A DNA stretch of 64,000 nt from Chelatococcus asaccharovorans. Lineage in GTDB: Bacteria; Pseudomonadota; Alphaproteobacteria; Rhizobiales; Beijerinckiaceae. The notes under the pieces are model-generated. The model saw only the letters and a program-made list of their open reading frames with translations, was not told the origin of the DNA and made no database searches. Position 1 is the stretch's first letter; the number at the start of each line of letters is the position of its first letter. The stretch is from NCBI RefSeq assembly GCF_003201475.1, contig NZ_QJJK01000006.1:186001-250000 (forward strand). The letters run 5' to 3'. A program made the position numbers and the translations under genes. Shown in pieces: positions 8,609-17,406 of this stretch.

Positions 8609-9706
8609 ATGGCTGCCGACGCATCGATCCTGTTCTCCCCGTTTCGCCTGGGCGCCATCGACGTCGCAAACCGCCTCGTCATGGCGCCTTTGACGCGCAA
8701 CCGGGCGGTTGCCGGCGACGTCCCGAGCGAGCTTGCCATCACCTATTATCGCCAGCGGGCGAGCGCCGGCTTGATCGTCTCGGAGGGGACGCAGATCTCA
8801 GCCCAGGGGCAGGGCTATATGGCAACGCCGGGCATCTATTCGCCGGCGCAGGTCGAGGGCTGGCGTAAGATCACGGATGCAGTGCACGAAGCCGGCGGCA
8901 AGATCGTCGCCCAGCTCTGGCATGTCGGCCGCGTTTCGAGCACCGAACTCCAGCCGGGCGGTGCAGTCCCCGTGGCGCCCTCCGCCATCCAGGCAAAAAC
9001 CAAGACCTATCTCGCCGGCGGCTTCGCTGAGGTCTCTGCGCCCCGCGCCCTCGCGCTGGATGAGATCGAAGGCATCGTCGAAGACTATGCCGCCGCGACC
9101 CGCAATGCGCGCGAAGCGGGCTTCGACGGGATCGAACTGCATGGTGCCAATGGCTACCTGATCGACCAGTTTCTCAAGGACGGCACAAATCATCGCACCG
9201 ACCGCTATGGCGGCTCCATCGAGAACCGCGTCCGTTTCGCGGTGGAGGTTGCGACCGCGGCCGTCAAGGCCTGGGACAAGGGCCGCGTCGGCATTCGGCT
9301 GTCCCCCGTTTCGCCGGCCAACGACATTTCCGACAGTGACCCGCAGCCCCTTTTCAACCATCTGGTCGCAGAGCTCGATACGCTTGCGCTTGCCTTCATC
9401 CATGTGGTCGAGGGCGCGACAGGCGGCCCACGCGATATTGCCCCCTTCGACTTTCAAGCCCTGCGCAAGGCCTTCCGTGGCGCCTATATCGCTAACAACG
9501 GCTATACGCGGGATCTCGCCATCAAGGCCCTTGAAGCGGGCGATGCCGATCTGATCGCCTTCGGCCGGGCCTTCATCGCCAATCCGGACCTGCCGGAACG
9601 GCTCCGTCGCGATGCGTCCCTGGCAGAGGTCAAGCGTGAAACGCTCTATGGCGGCGGGGCCGAGGGCTACACCGACTACCCCGCCCTCGCCGACGCCGCG
9701 GCCTGA
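8609..9706 (+). CDS. nemA: alkene reductase / NADH:flavin oxidoreductase (Old Yellow Enzyme family, NemA-like)
   Basis: 365 aa from ATG 8609 with TGGAG eight bases upstream. It is an FMN-binding TIM barrel: VMAPLTRNRA, AQLWHVGRVS, FDGIELHGANGYLIDQFL, DRYGGSIENRVRF and DADLIAFGRAFIANPDL (phosphate-binding end) match the OYE class of NemA and xenobiotic reductases. These enzymes reduce activated alkenes, N-ethylmaleimide or nitrate esters with NAD(P)H. No cognate NemR-type repressor gene is adjacent. It stands alone between a hypothetical gene and a small secreted protein gene. Confidence 0.92.
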   Translation: MAADASILFSPFRLGAIDVANRLVMAPLTRNRAVAGDVPSELAITYYRQRASAGLIVSEGTQISAQGQGYMATPGIYSPAQVEGWRKITDAVHEAGGKIVAQLWHVGRVSSTELQPGGAVPVAPSAIQAKTKTYLAGGFAEVSAPRALALDEIEGIVEDYAAATRNAREAGFDGIELHGANGYLIDQFLKDGTNHRTDRYGGSIENRVRFAVEVATAAVKAWDKGRVGIRLSPVSPANDISDSDPQPLFNHLVAELDTLALAFIHVVEGATGGPRDIAPFDFQALRKAFRGAYIANNGYTRDLAIKALEAGDADLIAFGRAFIANPDLPERLRRDASLAEVKRETLYGGGAEGYTDYPALADAAA

Positions 9707-9744
9707 GCGGGAACTAAGCCGTTCTCCGCGCGTTTTTCCGGGAC

Positions 9745-9780
9745 AACAGTTCCGTTCGTGAACTGAAGCTGAACAGTTCG
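9745..9780. promoter_or_regulatory. cluster of GAAC/GTTC half sites including GAAC-N7-GAAC
   Basis: GAACTGAAGCTGAAC (9760-9774) matches the alphaproteobacterial LexA pattern GAAC-N7-GAAC, and flanking AACAGTTC and GTTCGAAC add further half sites. It lies 105 bases before the secreted protein gene at 9879. The bare 8-base pattern is expected about twice by chance in a window of this size, so an SOS role is only a possibility. Confidence 0.3.
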
Positions 9781-9878
9781 AACAGCCGGGGTTCAGTTGG
9801 GCCGCGGCATGGTGTGATGGTTGGGTTATCCTCATCGGGGGGGTGTGAGGTGGATCGGGGGCGTCAGGAGACGAAACG

Positions 9879-10235
9879 ATGCACTTTTCCCTCAAAAGCG
9901 CTGTCCTGGCCGCCGTGATTACGGCTGGCGGACTGGGCATAGGCGCAATCGAACTGGCTGGTAGCGCTCAGGCCGCCGGCCCGGTAACAGCCGGCGCCGC
10001 GGCGGTGCCAGCGGCAAGCGCCGCCAACCTCGTGCAACAGGTGCAGTATTGGGGCTACGGTCCGCGGCGCGGCTACTACGGCCGACGCTATTACGGGCCG
10101 CCGCGCCGCTACTACAGGCCCAGGCCCTACTATGGCTATGGCTACGGTCCTCCGCGCTACCGGCCGCGGGTCGTCTGCGGCTGGCGCTGGCAGCCTTCGC
10201 CCTGGGGACCGCGCCGGGTGCGCGTGTGCTGGTAG
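9879..10235 (+). CDS. small secreted Gly/Tyr/Arg-rich protein
   Basis: 118 aa; ATG 9879 is preceded by AGGAGACGAAACG. The signal peptide ends near GSAQA|AGP. The mature part is PRRGYYGRRYYGPPRRYYRP-like, dense in Tyr, Arg and Gly, ending RVVCGWRW ... RRVRVCW with two cysteines. The plan (signal peptide, Tyr/Arg-rich repeats, paired Cys tail) matches the protein at 7440-7772, so they may be distant paralogs. Function unknown; periplasmic or surface location is inferred from the signal peptide. Confidence 0.78.
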   Translation: MHFSLKSAVLAAVITAGGLGIGAIELAGSAQAAGPVTAGAAAVPAASAANLVQQVQYWGYGPRRGYYGRRYYGPPRRYYRPRPYYGYGYGPPRYRPRVVCGWRWQPSPWGPRRVRVCW

Positions 10236-10375
10236 GTCCGGTCGGCAGGTCCGGCTGGTTCTAGAGCCGATGGCTGGCACTGGCGCCGGTTCATAGGCAT
10301 GAGTTCATAGGCATGACTCGACGGACATGATGTGGCAAAGGTGGCGCTGGGCTCTTCGATCAAATGTCGTGAAGC

Positions 10376-11173
10376 ATGCGCATCGCCACCTGGAACATCA
10401 ATTCCGTCAAGCAACGCCTTGGCCATCTCACGGCCTTCCTGAGCGAGCAGGCACCGGACGTGCTCTGCCTCCAGGAGATCAAATGCGTCGACGAGGCCTT
10501 CCCCGTCGCCGAGGTCGAGGCCGCCGGCTACAACGTCGCGGTGCACGGTCAGAAGACCTTCAACGGCGTCGCCATCCTCTCCCGCCTGCCGCTGGAGGAT
10601 GTCCGGCGCGGGTTGCCCGGCCGGGACGGTCTGGACGAAGACGGCCCAGACCAGGCGCGCTATCTCGAAGCGACCATCTCGACCGCGACCGGGGTCGTTC
10701 GCGTTGCCTCGATCTATCTCCCCAATGGCAATCCGCCGGACACGGCCAAATATCCCTATAAGCTCCGCTGGATGGACCGCCTGTCGGCCCATGCCCGGGA
10801 ACTTCTTGCCCTCGAAGAGCCGCTCGTTCTGGCGGGCGACTACAACGTGATCCCCGAACCGCGGGACGCGGCGCGCCCGGAAGCCTGGGTGCATGATGCC
10901 CTCTTCCTGCCCCAGACCCGCAGCGCCTTCCGCTCTCTCGTCGATCTCGGGCTGACGGATGCCTTGCGCGCCTGCAGCGACGAAAGCGGGCTCTATACCT
11001 TCTGGGACTATCAGGCCGGCGCCTGGCAGAAGAACAATGGCATCCGCATCGACCATCTCCTCCTCTCGCCGCAGGCGGCCGATCGCCTCGAGACGACGGT
11101 GATTCACAAGGCCATGCGCGCCCTGGAGAAGCCGTCCGACCACGTCCCCGTGTCGGTCGATCTCAAGCTGTAG
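10376..11173 (+). CDS. xthA: exodeoxyribonuclease III
   Basis: 265 aa, standard for the ExoIII/AP endonuclease family. It has ATWNINSVKQR at the N-terminus, the metal ligand Glu in CLQEIKC, FNGVAILSR, LAGDYNV (catalytic Asp/Asn), and the C-terminal RIDHLLLS and KPSDHVPV (catalytic His). The enzyme cuts abasic sites and removes 3'-blocked termini in base excision repair, in the cytoplasm. Its last 11 bases overlap the convergent ceramidase-like gene. The ribosome site is weak (GTGAAG). Confidence 0.95.
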   Translation: MRIATWNINSVKQRLGHLTAFLSEQAPDVLCLQEIKCVDEAFPVAEVEAAGYNVAVHGQKTFNGVAILSRLPLEDVRRGLPGRDGLDEDGPDQARYLEATISTATGVVRVASIYLPNGNPPDTAKYPYKLRWMDRLSAHARELLALEEPLVLAGDYNVIPEPRDAARPEAWVHDALFLPQTRSAFRSLVDLGLTDALRACSDESGLYTFWDYQAGAWQKNNGIRIDHLLLSPQAADRLETTVIHKAMRALEKPSDHVPVSVDLKL

Positions 11174-11909
11174 GGGCGGGGCGGGTCGCCGTCGCGCTCC
11201 CGCTGTCGCGGAGAATCGCCGCGCGCATCAGGAGGAACAGCAGGGTGCCGTTCAGGATATGCCACAGGAAGTGGCTGCCAACCGGAACTGCATCGCAGAT
11301 GCGCGCATCGAGCGCGCGGCACGCAAGCGACAGCACGAAGACCCCGCCGGCGATGAAAAGGCGCCGTGCTGTCTCAGGATCGCGTGGCATGGCCGCCACG
11401 CCCACGCCGATGATGGCGACCAGGGCCGGGAGGTAGCCGGCCGAGCCGTTGATGGGGTCGAAGCCAAGGGGTATCACGACAGCCGTTCGCCATAGCCAGG
11501 TGACGAGAACGGCAAATCCTTGGAAGCCAACCGTGGCGCTCGCCGCCCAGGCGACGGAGAGGCCAAGGAAACGGCGCATGGCCGTGAAGAAATAGACCAG
11601 GATGAAGACGCCGATCGGCACGACATCCGCCAGGGCCGACCAGCGATTGGCAAAGGTGTGAAAGAGGAAACTGCCGATGCCGATGAGAAGCGTCAATGCG
11701 ATCAGCAGGATAGCCGGCCCGTCGCGGCGGTCGCGCGTGAGCATGAGTACGGCGGCGCCGATGCCGGCGATGAAGAAGGCGCCGTTGGTCAGGGCATTGA
11801 CGGGCTCGGCCCAGAAACCCGGGTCCAGACGTTCGCAATAGGCATCGATCGGCGTGAACCAGGAGGTGTCCAAGGCCGCAGGCGCCAACGCGACAGCCTC
11901 ACCGGACAT
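11163..11909 (-). CDS. ceramidase-like integral membrane hydrolase (CREST superfamily)
   Basis: 248 aa with about seven membrane segments. It shows the two signature regions of alkaline ceramidase-like proteins: GSFLFHTFANRWSALADVVP (Ser, His and Asp in the expected order) and SHFLWHILNG near the C-terminus (His-x3-His). These form a metal site in the CREST superfamily of membrane hydrolases. The natural substrate in bacteria is not established; a lipid amide or ester is inferred. It is convergent with xthA and about 40 bases downstream of the ExoR-like gene's stop, on the same strand as that gene. Confidence 0.8.
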   Translation of the reverse strand: MSGEAVALAPAALDTSWFTPIDAYCERLDPGFWAEPVNALTNGAFFIAGIGAAVLMLTRDRRDGPAILLIALTLLIGIGSFLFHTFANRWSALADVVPIGVFILVYFFTAMRRFLGLSVAWAASATVGFQGFAVLVTWLWRTAVVIPLGFDPINGSAGYLPALVAIIGVGVAAMPRDPETARRLFIAGGVFVLSLACRALDARICDAVPVGSHFLWHILNGTLLFLLMRAAILRDSGSATATRPAPTA

Positions 11910-11951
11910 CGTCTGGAGCGGCCGTGCTTCGCAAACACGCCGTCGCCACCA

Positions 11952-12803
11952 TCAGCGGTCCTTCTTGAGATAGCCCTCAAGATATACCAAGGCCGCCTGG
12001 CGATCGCTCTCGCTGGCGTTGGCGAAGTCCTTCTGGTGCAGCTCGATGATCCACTCGTCCTTGTCGGGGTCGGCGGCTTCACGCGCCATCGTCAGCCACA
12101 TCAGGCCGCGGGCGCTCTGCCGCGGCACGCCGAGCCCGTTGACCAGGATATGACCGAGCAGGGCCTGGGCCTGGTGATGGCCCTTTTCCGCGGAGAGATT
12201 CAGCCAGCGCGCGGCCTGCCGGGCATCCTTCGCCACGCCCTGACCATCAAGATAGAGGCGCGCCAGATCATACTGCGCGTTGGGATCGCCGTAGTAGGAC
12301 GCCGCATATTGCAGGAGGTCGACCGCACGGCGCAAATCCGGCTTCACATAGGTATTCGGAATACCGTCGATGAAATAGCCGCCGAGCGCCGTAAAGGCAC
12401 TCGCAACGAAGCGTGCATTCGGCGAATCCGGACTTTCGTCCGCATATTCGTCGGCAACCCTGGAGAAATATTCGAAGGCCTTGAGGTCGTCATGGGTAAC
12501 CCCATCGCCCTCGGCATACATGCGGCCAAGCTTCCAGAGCGCAGGCGTGTGCCCCTGGGTCGCCGCATATTCCAAAGCCTGCACAGCGCTTCGCTTGTCG
12601 CCGGCGTTGTAGTTCTTCATGCCGCTCCGGAAAGCCTCCCGGACGGACTTGAAGGCCCCGGCAGACGCATTGGGGATAGCGGCTGATGGGGTGGACGGGC
12701 GCGGCCCGTCAAAAGCAACCGCCGGCAAAGTTCCCCCGAGGGACATTGCAGCAGAAAACCCCCACGCACAAAGCTTGCTGATCCGCATCGCTCTCAATTT
12801 CAT
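11952..12803 (-). CDS. exoR: ExoR-like periplasmic Sel1-repeat regulator
   Basis: 283 aa. The N-terminal signal peptide (LCAWGFSAAMSLGG, cleavage near PAVA|FDG) is followed by Sel1/TPR repeats (ALEYAATQGHTPALWKLGRMYAEGDGV, AQYDLARLYLDGQGV, AARWLNLSAEKGHHQAQALLG). The repeat order and the ADESPDSPNARFV segment match ExoR of rhizobia as I know it. ExoR holds the ExoS-ChvI two-component system inactive in the periplasm and so controls exopolysaccharide and motility. Start ATG 12803; ATG 12788 is an alternative with a better signal-peptide start. Three 17-bp tandem repeats directly abut the start. Confidence 0.78.
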   Translation of the reverse strand: MKLRAMRISKLCAWGFSAAMSLGGTLPAVAFDGPRPSTPSAAIPNASAGAFKSVREAFRSGMKNYNAGDKRSAVQALEYAATQGHTPALWKLGRMYAEGDGVTHDDLKAFEYFSRVADEYADESPDSPNARFVASAFTALGGYFIDGIPNTYVKPDLRRAVDLLQYAASYYGDPNAQYDLARLYLDGQGVAKDARQAARWLNLSAEKGHHQAQALLGHILVNGLGVPRQSARGLMWLTMAREAADPDKDEWIIELHQKDFANASESDRQAALVYLEGYLKKDR

Positions 12804-12854
12804 CCCAAGAGCTGTTCAATCCCAAGAGCTGTTCAAACCCAAGAGCTGTTCGAA
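12804..12854. repeat. 17-bp tandem repeat, three copies, abutting the exoR start
   Basis: CCCAAGAGCTGTTCAAT, then CCCAAGAGCTGTTCAAA, then CCCAAGAGCTGTTCGAA follow each other with period 17 and only two differences. The array occupies the place where the exoR leader and ribosome site should be. Confidence 0.85.
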
Positions 12855-12950
12855 CCCAAAACCATAGTCCTCGGCAGAGCCCACGGCTCTGCTCGACACT
12901 ATGATCCGCCCCACCCCGGCCGACTAACACTCGCAATTGCAAGACGTGCC

Positions 12951-12995
12951 AAGCCCAGCACTTACAAGTCCAGCACTTACAAGCCCAGCTCTTCG
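12951..12995. repeat. 15-bp tandem repeat, three copies
   Basis: AAGCCCAGCACTTAC, AAGTCCAGCACTTAC and AAGCCCAGCTCTTCG follow each other in the gap between valS and exoR. The rest of 12855-13255 holds no supported gene. Confidence 0.75.
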
Positions 12996-13255
12996 CACAT
13001 GTCCCGATCAGCATTACCAAATGACACGGAGCCATCAGGTTATGCAAATACCCTGCTGCCGATTGGCATGATGCCGACCCGTACAGCCGGACACCCGCAA
13101 GCATCGGCAAAAGGCAATGCTTTCAATAAGTTGCCTGTGAGCTTATCTAGCTACGGGTTTATGGCGGCATCGCGGCGAGCGTTGGTCCTCCTGAAGATCA
13201 ACGCCGATTGCGGAAAGCCTGTTGCGTGTTCGCCACAGATTTGCGGGGGCGCGGC

Positions 13256-16039
13256 TTATCCTGCCGCGCGCGCCAGCCGTTCCGCAGCGTCGCGGATTTT
13301 CGCGAGGCGCGCCTCGGCCTCCTCGCGACGCTCGCGCTGCTCCTCGACCACCTCTTCGGGCGCGCGGGCCAGAAAGTCGGCGTTGCCGAGCTTGGCGTCG
13401 ATCTTGGCCACATCGGCGGTGAGCCTGGCCGCTTCCTTGGCAAGGCGCTGCTGCTCGGCCGCGAGATCGACCACCCCCGCAAGCGGCATCGCCACGACCT
13501 CACCCCGGACGACGAGCTGCACCGAGCCAGGCGGCACCGCATCGGCGGTGCTCACATCGCCGAGCCGGGCAAGCCGCCGCAGGGTCTCGTCCCAGCGCGC
13601 TGCCCGCGCCGCGGTCTCCGCGCCCGGCTTGACCAGGACGAGGGACACCTGGGAGCCGGCCGGCACGTTGGTCTCGGCCCGCGCCGAGCGAATCTCGGAC
13701 ACGAGTTCCACCAGCCAGCCGATCTCCAGTTCCGCCTGGGCGTCCTCGACGGCCGTGGCCTGCGGCCAGCGGGCGAGCGCCAGCACCGATGAACGCGCAG
13801 GCCCCTCGCTCCCCTTGATGGTCCAGAGTTCCTCGGTGAGGAAGGGCATGAAGGGATGCAGGATCTTGCAGATCTCATCCAGGAGATAGGCAGTGGTCGC
13901 CCGCGTTTCGTCCTTGGCCGGACCATCCGCGCCCTGCAGGATCGGCTTGGCGAGTTCGAGGTACCAGTCGCAGAAGACGTTCCAGACAAAACGATAGGCC
14001 GCACCGGCCGCGTCATTGAAGCGGAAGGCCTCCAGCGCGGACGTCACTTCGCTCACCGCACGCGCGCATTCGCCGACGACCCATGTGTTCAGGGTCTCCG
14101 TCACCTTGGCCGGCGCATAGCCGGCGACCCGGACGCAGCCGTTCATTTCGGCGAAACGCGCGGCGTTCCACAGTTTCGTCGCGAAATTACGATAGCCTTC
14201 AACGCGTTGCGGTGAGAGCTTAATGTCGCGCCCTTGCGCCGCCATGGCCGCCAGGGTGAAGCGCACGGCATCCGCGCCGTAGCGGTCGACAAGCTCGATC
14301 GGGTCGATGACGTTGCCCTTCGACTTCGACATCTTGGCGCCCTTCTCGTCGCGGACGAGCGCATGCATGTAGACGGTCCGGAACGGCACCTCCTCCATGA
14401 AATGCAGGCCCATCATCATCATCCGGGCCACCCAGAAGAAGATGATGTCGAAACCGGTCACCAGCACGCTGGTCGGGTAATAGCGGCCGAGCTCCGGCGT
14501 GGCGTCCGGCCAGCCGAGCGTCGAGAAAGGCCACAGCGCCGACGAGAACCAGGTGTCGAGCACATCCTCGTCGCGCGTCAGGAAGGCCGCGCGCCTGTCG
14601 GCATCGGCCATGATCGCGGCCGCCTCAGCCTCGTCGATATTCCCGTCGGCGACGTTCTGGCCGAGCGCCGCGGCAAGCGCCTCCTCCTCGTCGTCGGCAA
14701 CGTAGACATGGCCGAAGCCGTCATACCAGGCCGGGATCTGATGGCCCCACCAGAGCTGACGCGACACGCACCACGGCTCGATATTCTCGAGCCAGTCGAA
14801 GAACGTCTTCTCCCAGTTCTTCGGCACGAAGGATGTCTTGCCGTCCTTGACCGCGGTCATGGCCCTCTCGGCGAGCGGCTTGACGTCGACGTACCACTGG
14901 TCGGTCAGCCAGGGCTCGATCACGACGTTCGAGCGATCGCCATGCGGGACCATATGGACATGCGGCTCGATCGTCTCGAGCACGCCGCTCTCCTCAAACC
15001 GCGCGACGAGCCGCTTGCGTGCCTCGAACCGGTCGAGACCGTCGAGGCCGAGCACCCACTGGAGGTCCTCACCCTGTTCGGCGCCTTCGAGGAAGTCCTC
15101 GTTCCCCGCGAGCAGCATCTCGGCCTCCGGACCGAGAATGTTGATGGCCGAGAGGCCATGCCGCTTGCCGACGTCGAAATCGTTGAAATCATGCGCCGGC
15201 GTGATCTTGACCGCGCCGGTCCCCTTCTCCGGATCGGAATAGCTGTCCGTCACGATCGGGATGAGGCGACCGACGAGGGGCAGCCGCACGCGGCGGCCAT
15301 GGAGATGCGCATAGCGCTCATCGTCCGGATGCACGGCGACCGCCGTATCCCCCAGCATCGTCTCCGGGCGGGTCGTGGCGACGACGATCACCTCGCCGGT
15401 CGGCTGGCCCGCATCATCGACCACGGGATAGCGCAGATGCCAGAGGTTACCCTTCACCTCGATCTGCTGGACCTCGATGTCGGAGATCGCCGTCTGGAAT
15501 TTCGGATCCCAATTGACGAGCCGCTTGTCCTTGTAGATCAGGCCCTGCCGGTAGAGCGCAACGAACACCTTGCGCACCGCCAGCGACAAGCCCTCATCCA
15601 TGGTGAAGCGCTCGCGCGACCAGTCACAGGACGCGCCGAGACGCTTGAGCTGCTGGACGATCGCCCCGCCCGATTCCGCCTTCCAGGCCCAGACCCGTTC
15701 CAGGAAGGCCTCGCGCCCCATCTCGCGCCGTCCGGGCTGCTGGCGCTCCGCAAGCTGGCGCTCGACAACCATCTGCGTGGCGATGCCCGCATGGTCCATG
15801 CCCGGCTGCCACAGCACATCCTTGCCCCGCATGCGCTCGAAGCGGCAGAGCACGTCCTGGAGCGTGTTGTTGAGAGCATGCCCCATATGGAGCGAGCCGG
15901 TTACATTCGGCGGCGGAATGACGATGCAATAAGGCTCAGCGCCCGCGCGCTCGGGGCGGCCGGCCTTGAAGGCCTCGGCCTCATCCCAAATCGCCGAGAT
16001 CCGCGCCTCGACGAGGGAGGGTTCAAACGTCTTATCCAT
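13256..16039 (-). CDS. valS: valyl-tRNA synthetase
   Basis: 927 aa class Ia synthetase. It carries the HIGH-type motif (PPPNVTGSLHMGHALNNTLQD region) near residue 40, the editing (CP1) domain with VVATTRPETMLGDTAV, the KMSKS signature (KMSKSKGN), an anticodon-binding domain, and the C-terminal coiled-coil arm (LAAEQQRLAKEAARLTADVAKI) typical of ValRS. It charges tRNA-Val in the cytoplasm and clears mischarged Thr. It lies downstream of popZ on the same strand, an order commonly seen in Hyphomicrobiales. Four imperfect 16-bp repeats lie in its upstream region. Confidence 0.97.
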   Translation of the reverse strand: MDKTFEPSLVEARISAIWDEAEAFKAGRPERAGAEPYCIVIPPPNVTGSLHMGHALNNTLQDVLCRFERMRGKDVLWQPGMDHAGIATQMVVERQLAERQQPGRREMGREAFLERVWAWKAESGGAIVQQLKRLGASCDWSRERFTMDEGLSLAVRKVFVALYRQGLIYKDKRLVNWDPKFQTAISDIEVQQIEVKGNLWHLRYPVVDDAGQPTGEVIVVATTRPETMLGDTAVAVHPDDERYAHLHGRRVRLPLVGRLIPIVTDSYSDPEKGTGAVKITPAHDFNDFDVGKRHGLSAINILGPEAEMLLAGNEDFLEGAEQGEDLQWVLGLDGLDRFEARKRLVARFEESGVLETIEPHVHMVPHGDRSNVVIEPWLTDQWYVDVKPLAERAMTAVKDGKTSFVPKNWEKTFFDWLENIEPWCVSRQLWWGHQIPAWYDGFGHVYVADDEEEALAAALGQNVADGNIDEAEAAAIMADADRRAAFLTRDEDVLDTWFSSALWPFSTLGWPDATPELGRYYPTSVLVTGFDIIFFWVARMMMMGLHFMEEVPFRTVYMHALVRDEKGAKMSKSKGNVIDPIELVDRYGADAVRFTLAAMAAQGRDIKLSPQRVEGYRNFATKLWNAARFAEMNGCVRVAGYAPAKVTETLNTWVVGECARAVSEVTSALEAFRFNDAAGAAYRFVWNVFCDWYLELAKPILQGADGPAKDETRATTAYLLDEICKILHPFMPFLTEELWTIKGSEGPARSSVLALARWPQATAVEDAQAELEIGWLVELVSEIRSARAETNVPAGSQVSLVLVKPGAETAARAARWDETLRRLARLGDVSTADAVPPGSVQLVVRGEVVAMPLAGVVDLAAEQQRLAKEAARLTADVAKIDAKLGNADFLARAPEEVVEEQRERREEAEARLAKIRDAAERLARAAG

Positions 16040-16176
16040 GATGCCAACCGCTATCGCGCCGAAACAATTGGCTTGAGGTAGACGACGAAGCGGGGGCTTG
16101 AGTCAATGCAAAGGAGGCGCCTAACCAGCGGCCACCGGCATTTTCCAGAGATGCATCTTTCAAAGAGAAGCATCCC

Positions 16177-16235
16177 CCCAAGGAAAACGTCTCCCAAGGT
16201 AAACGTCTCCCAAAGGAAATCTCTCTCAAGGGGAA
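16177..16235. repeat. degenerate 16-bp tandem repeat upstream of valS
   Basis: CCCAAGG or a close variant recurs every 16 bases (about 16177, 16193, 16209, 16225), with AAACGTCT between copies. It lies in the 260-base gap between popZ and valS, which has no other feature. Confidence 0.6.
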
Positions 16236-16299
16236 ACGCGTTCCGCGATGTGTCGCGCGGATATCAGAACCGGCGCGCGCCGTATCCTGTCTGCGGCGA

Positions 16300-16989
16300 T
16301 CAGCGCGGGCCGCGCGCCACCCGCTCGATCTCCTGCCGTACGAGCTGCTCGACCAGCGCCGGCAGGTTCTCATCCAGCCACGATTTCAGCATCGGCCGGA
16401 GCATCTCGCGTACGAAATCCTCGAGAGAGGGGCTGACATGCTGGGCTGCCGACGACGCCAGCACATCGAAAGCCGTCGACACAGACGCATGGCTCTGCGG
16501 GGAGAGAAGGCGCTCCGCGATGTCGGCGCCCTCGCTGCGGCGAAGCTTCGGCGCCGATCCCAGAGGCTCGGCCGGGACCGCCTGGGCCCGCAGAACCGTC
16601 TCCGCCGGTGGAGGCTGGAAGGCCTGTGGCGGCGGCTGGCGCATGACGGGAGGCGGTGGCGGCGCCATCTCAGCCGCCTCGGCGAAGGTCTTCGGGGCTC
16701 GCGCCAGCCGGTCAGCATCCTCGAGCCGCATGTCGGGCGCTCCTTCAAGCGGTGGACGGGCTGGACGCCGCGGCTCGCCGCGGCCGTCGAGACGCGGATC
16801 CGGGCGTGGCTCGCCGCGTTCGACGGCATAGGCCTCCGGCGGTGGCGGATTACGTCGCGCCGGTCCGGCGATACCCTGGGCCTGATCGTCGGCGATGATA
16901 CGGCGTATGGATGCCAGGATCTCATCCATCGAGGGCTCGGCACCGCGCGCCGCATCTGCATCATGGAGTTTGGGATTCGCTGAGCTCAT
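16300..16989 (-). CDS. popZ: PopZ-like polar organizing protein (DUF2497)
   Basis: 229 aa. The start ATG at 16989 has GGAG five bases upstream. The N-terminal motif PSMDEILASIRRIIADD is the conserved PopZ helix that recruits clients. A long Pro/Arg-rich disordered middle follows, then the C-terminal oligomerisation part (LKSWLDENLPALVEQLVRQEI). PopZ forms a polar matrix that anchors the chromosome origin through ParB and gathers cell-cycle proteins. Its position next to valS and near tolC is the usual order in this group. Confidence 0.88.
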   Translation of the reverse strand: MSSANPKLHDADAARGAEPSMDEILASIRRIIADDQAQGIAGPARRNPPPPEAYAVERGEPRPDPRLDGRGEPRRPARPPLEGAPDMRLEDADRLARAPKTFAEAAEMAPPPPPVMRQPPPQAFQPPPAETVLRAQAVPAEPLGSAPKLRRSEGADIAERLLSPQSHASVSTAFDVLASSAAQHVSPSLEDFVREMLRPMLKSWLDENLPALVEQLVRQEIERVARGPR

Positions 16990-17406
16990 GCCGCTCCACC
17001 GCCTTGAATGACAGGCGAGAATCAACCTGTCGATGATCCAACCATATTGGCCTCTGGCCGGATTCCTACCCGGCCGGCAGGCCATTGGCTTAGGAAACAA
17101 TGCCCTTGCACAGAAAGCTTGAACGCGTCTCAAAGATCAATAGCGGAGCTTGCAACGGATCGAGTTATCATCAGGTCGCTGGCAAGGAAGCGAGCCGCTT
17201 CACGCCAATTCCCCACCCTCTCGTGGCGGGGCACCTCGCATGAAAACTCCGATCATCGCTGGAATGGGGCCCGAAGGCTCAGGCTGGCCCTCGACATGCG
17301 GCACGGCCAAGCCGCGGATCGGAAAGGCGCGGCCGCGGCACGACAGACGTGCCGACCGACACACGAGCATGGCGTCTAACGCCGCACGGGCACTCGCCCG
17401 ACGCGA
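16990..17406. other. intergenic region between tolC and popZ
   Basis: 417 bases between two minus-strand genes. It should contain the popZ promoter. I see no convincing reading frame, RNA gene or strong terminator. Normal GC content. Confidence 0.5.

Noticed and set aside
14234-16081. 615-codon open frame antisense to valS, and similar long antisense frames over dnaB and purF
   Set aside because: Shadows of conserved genes with biased composition; no independent evidence of translation.
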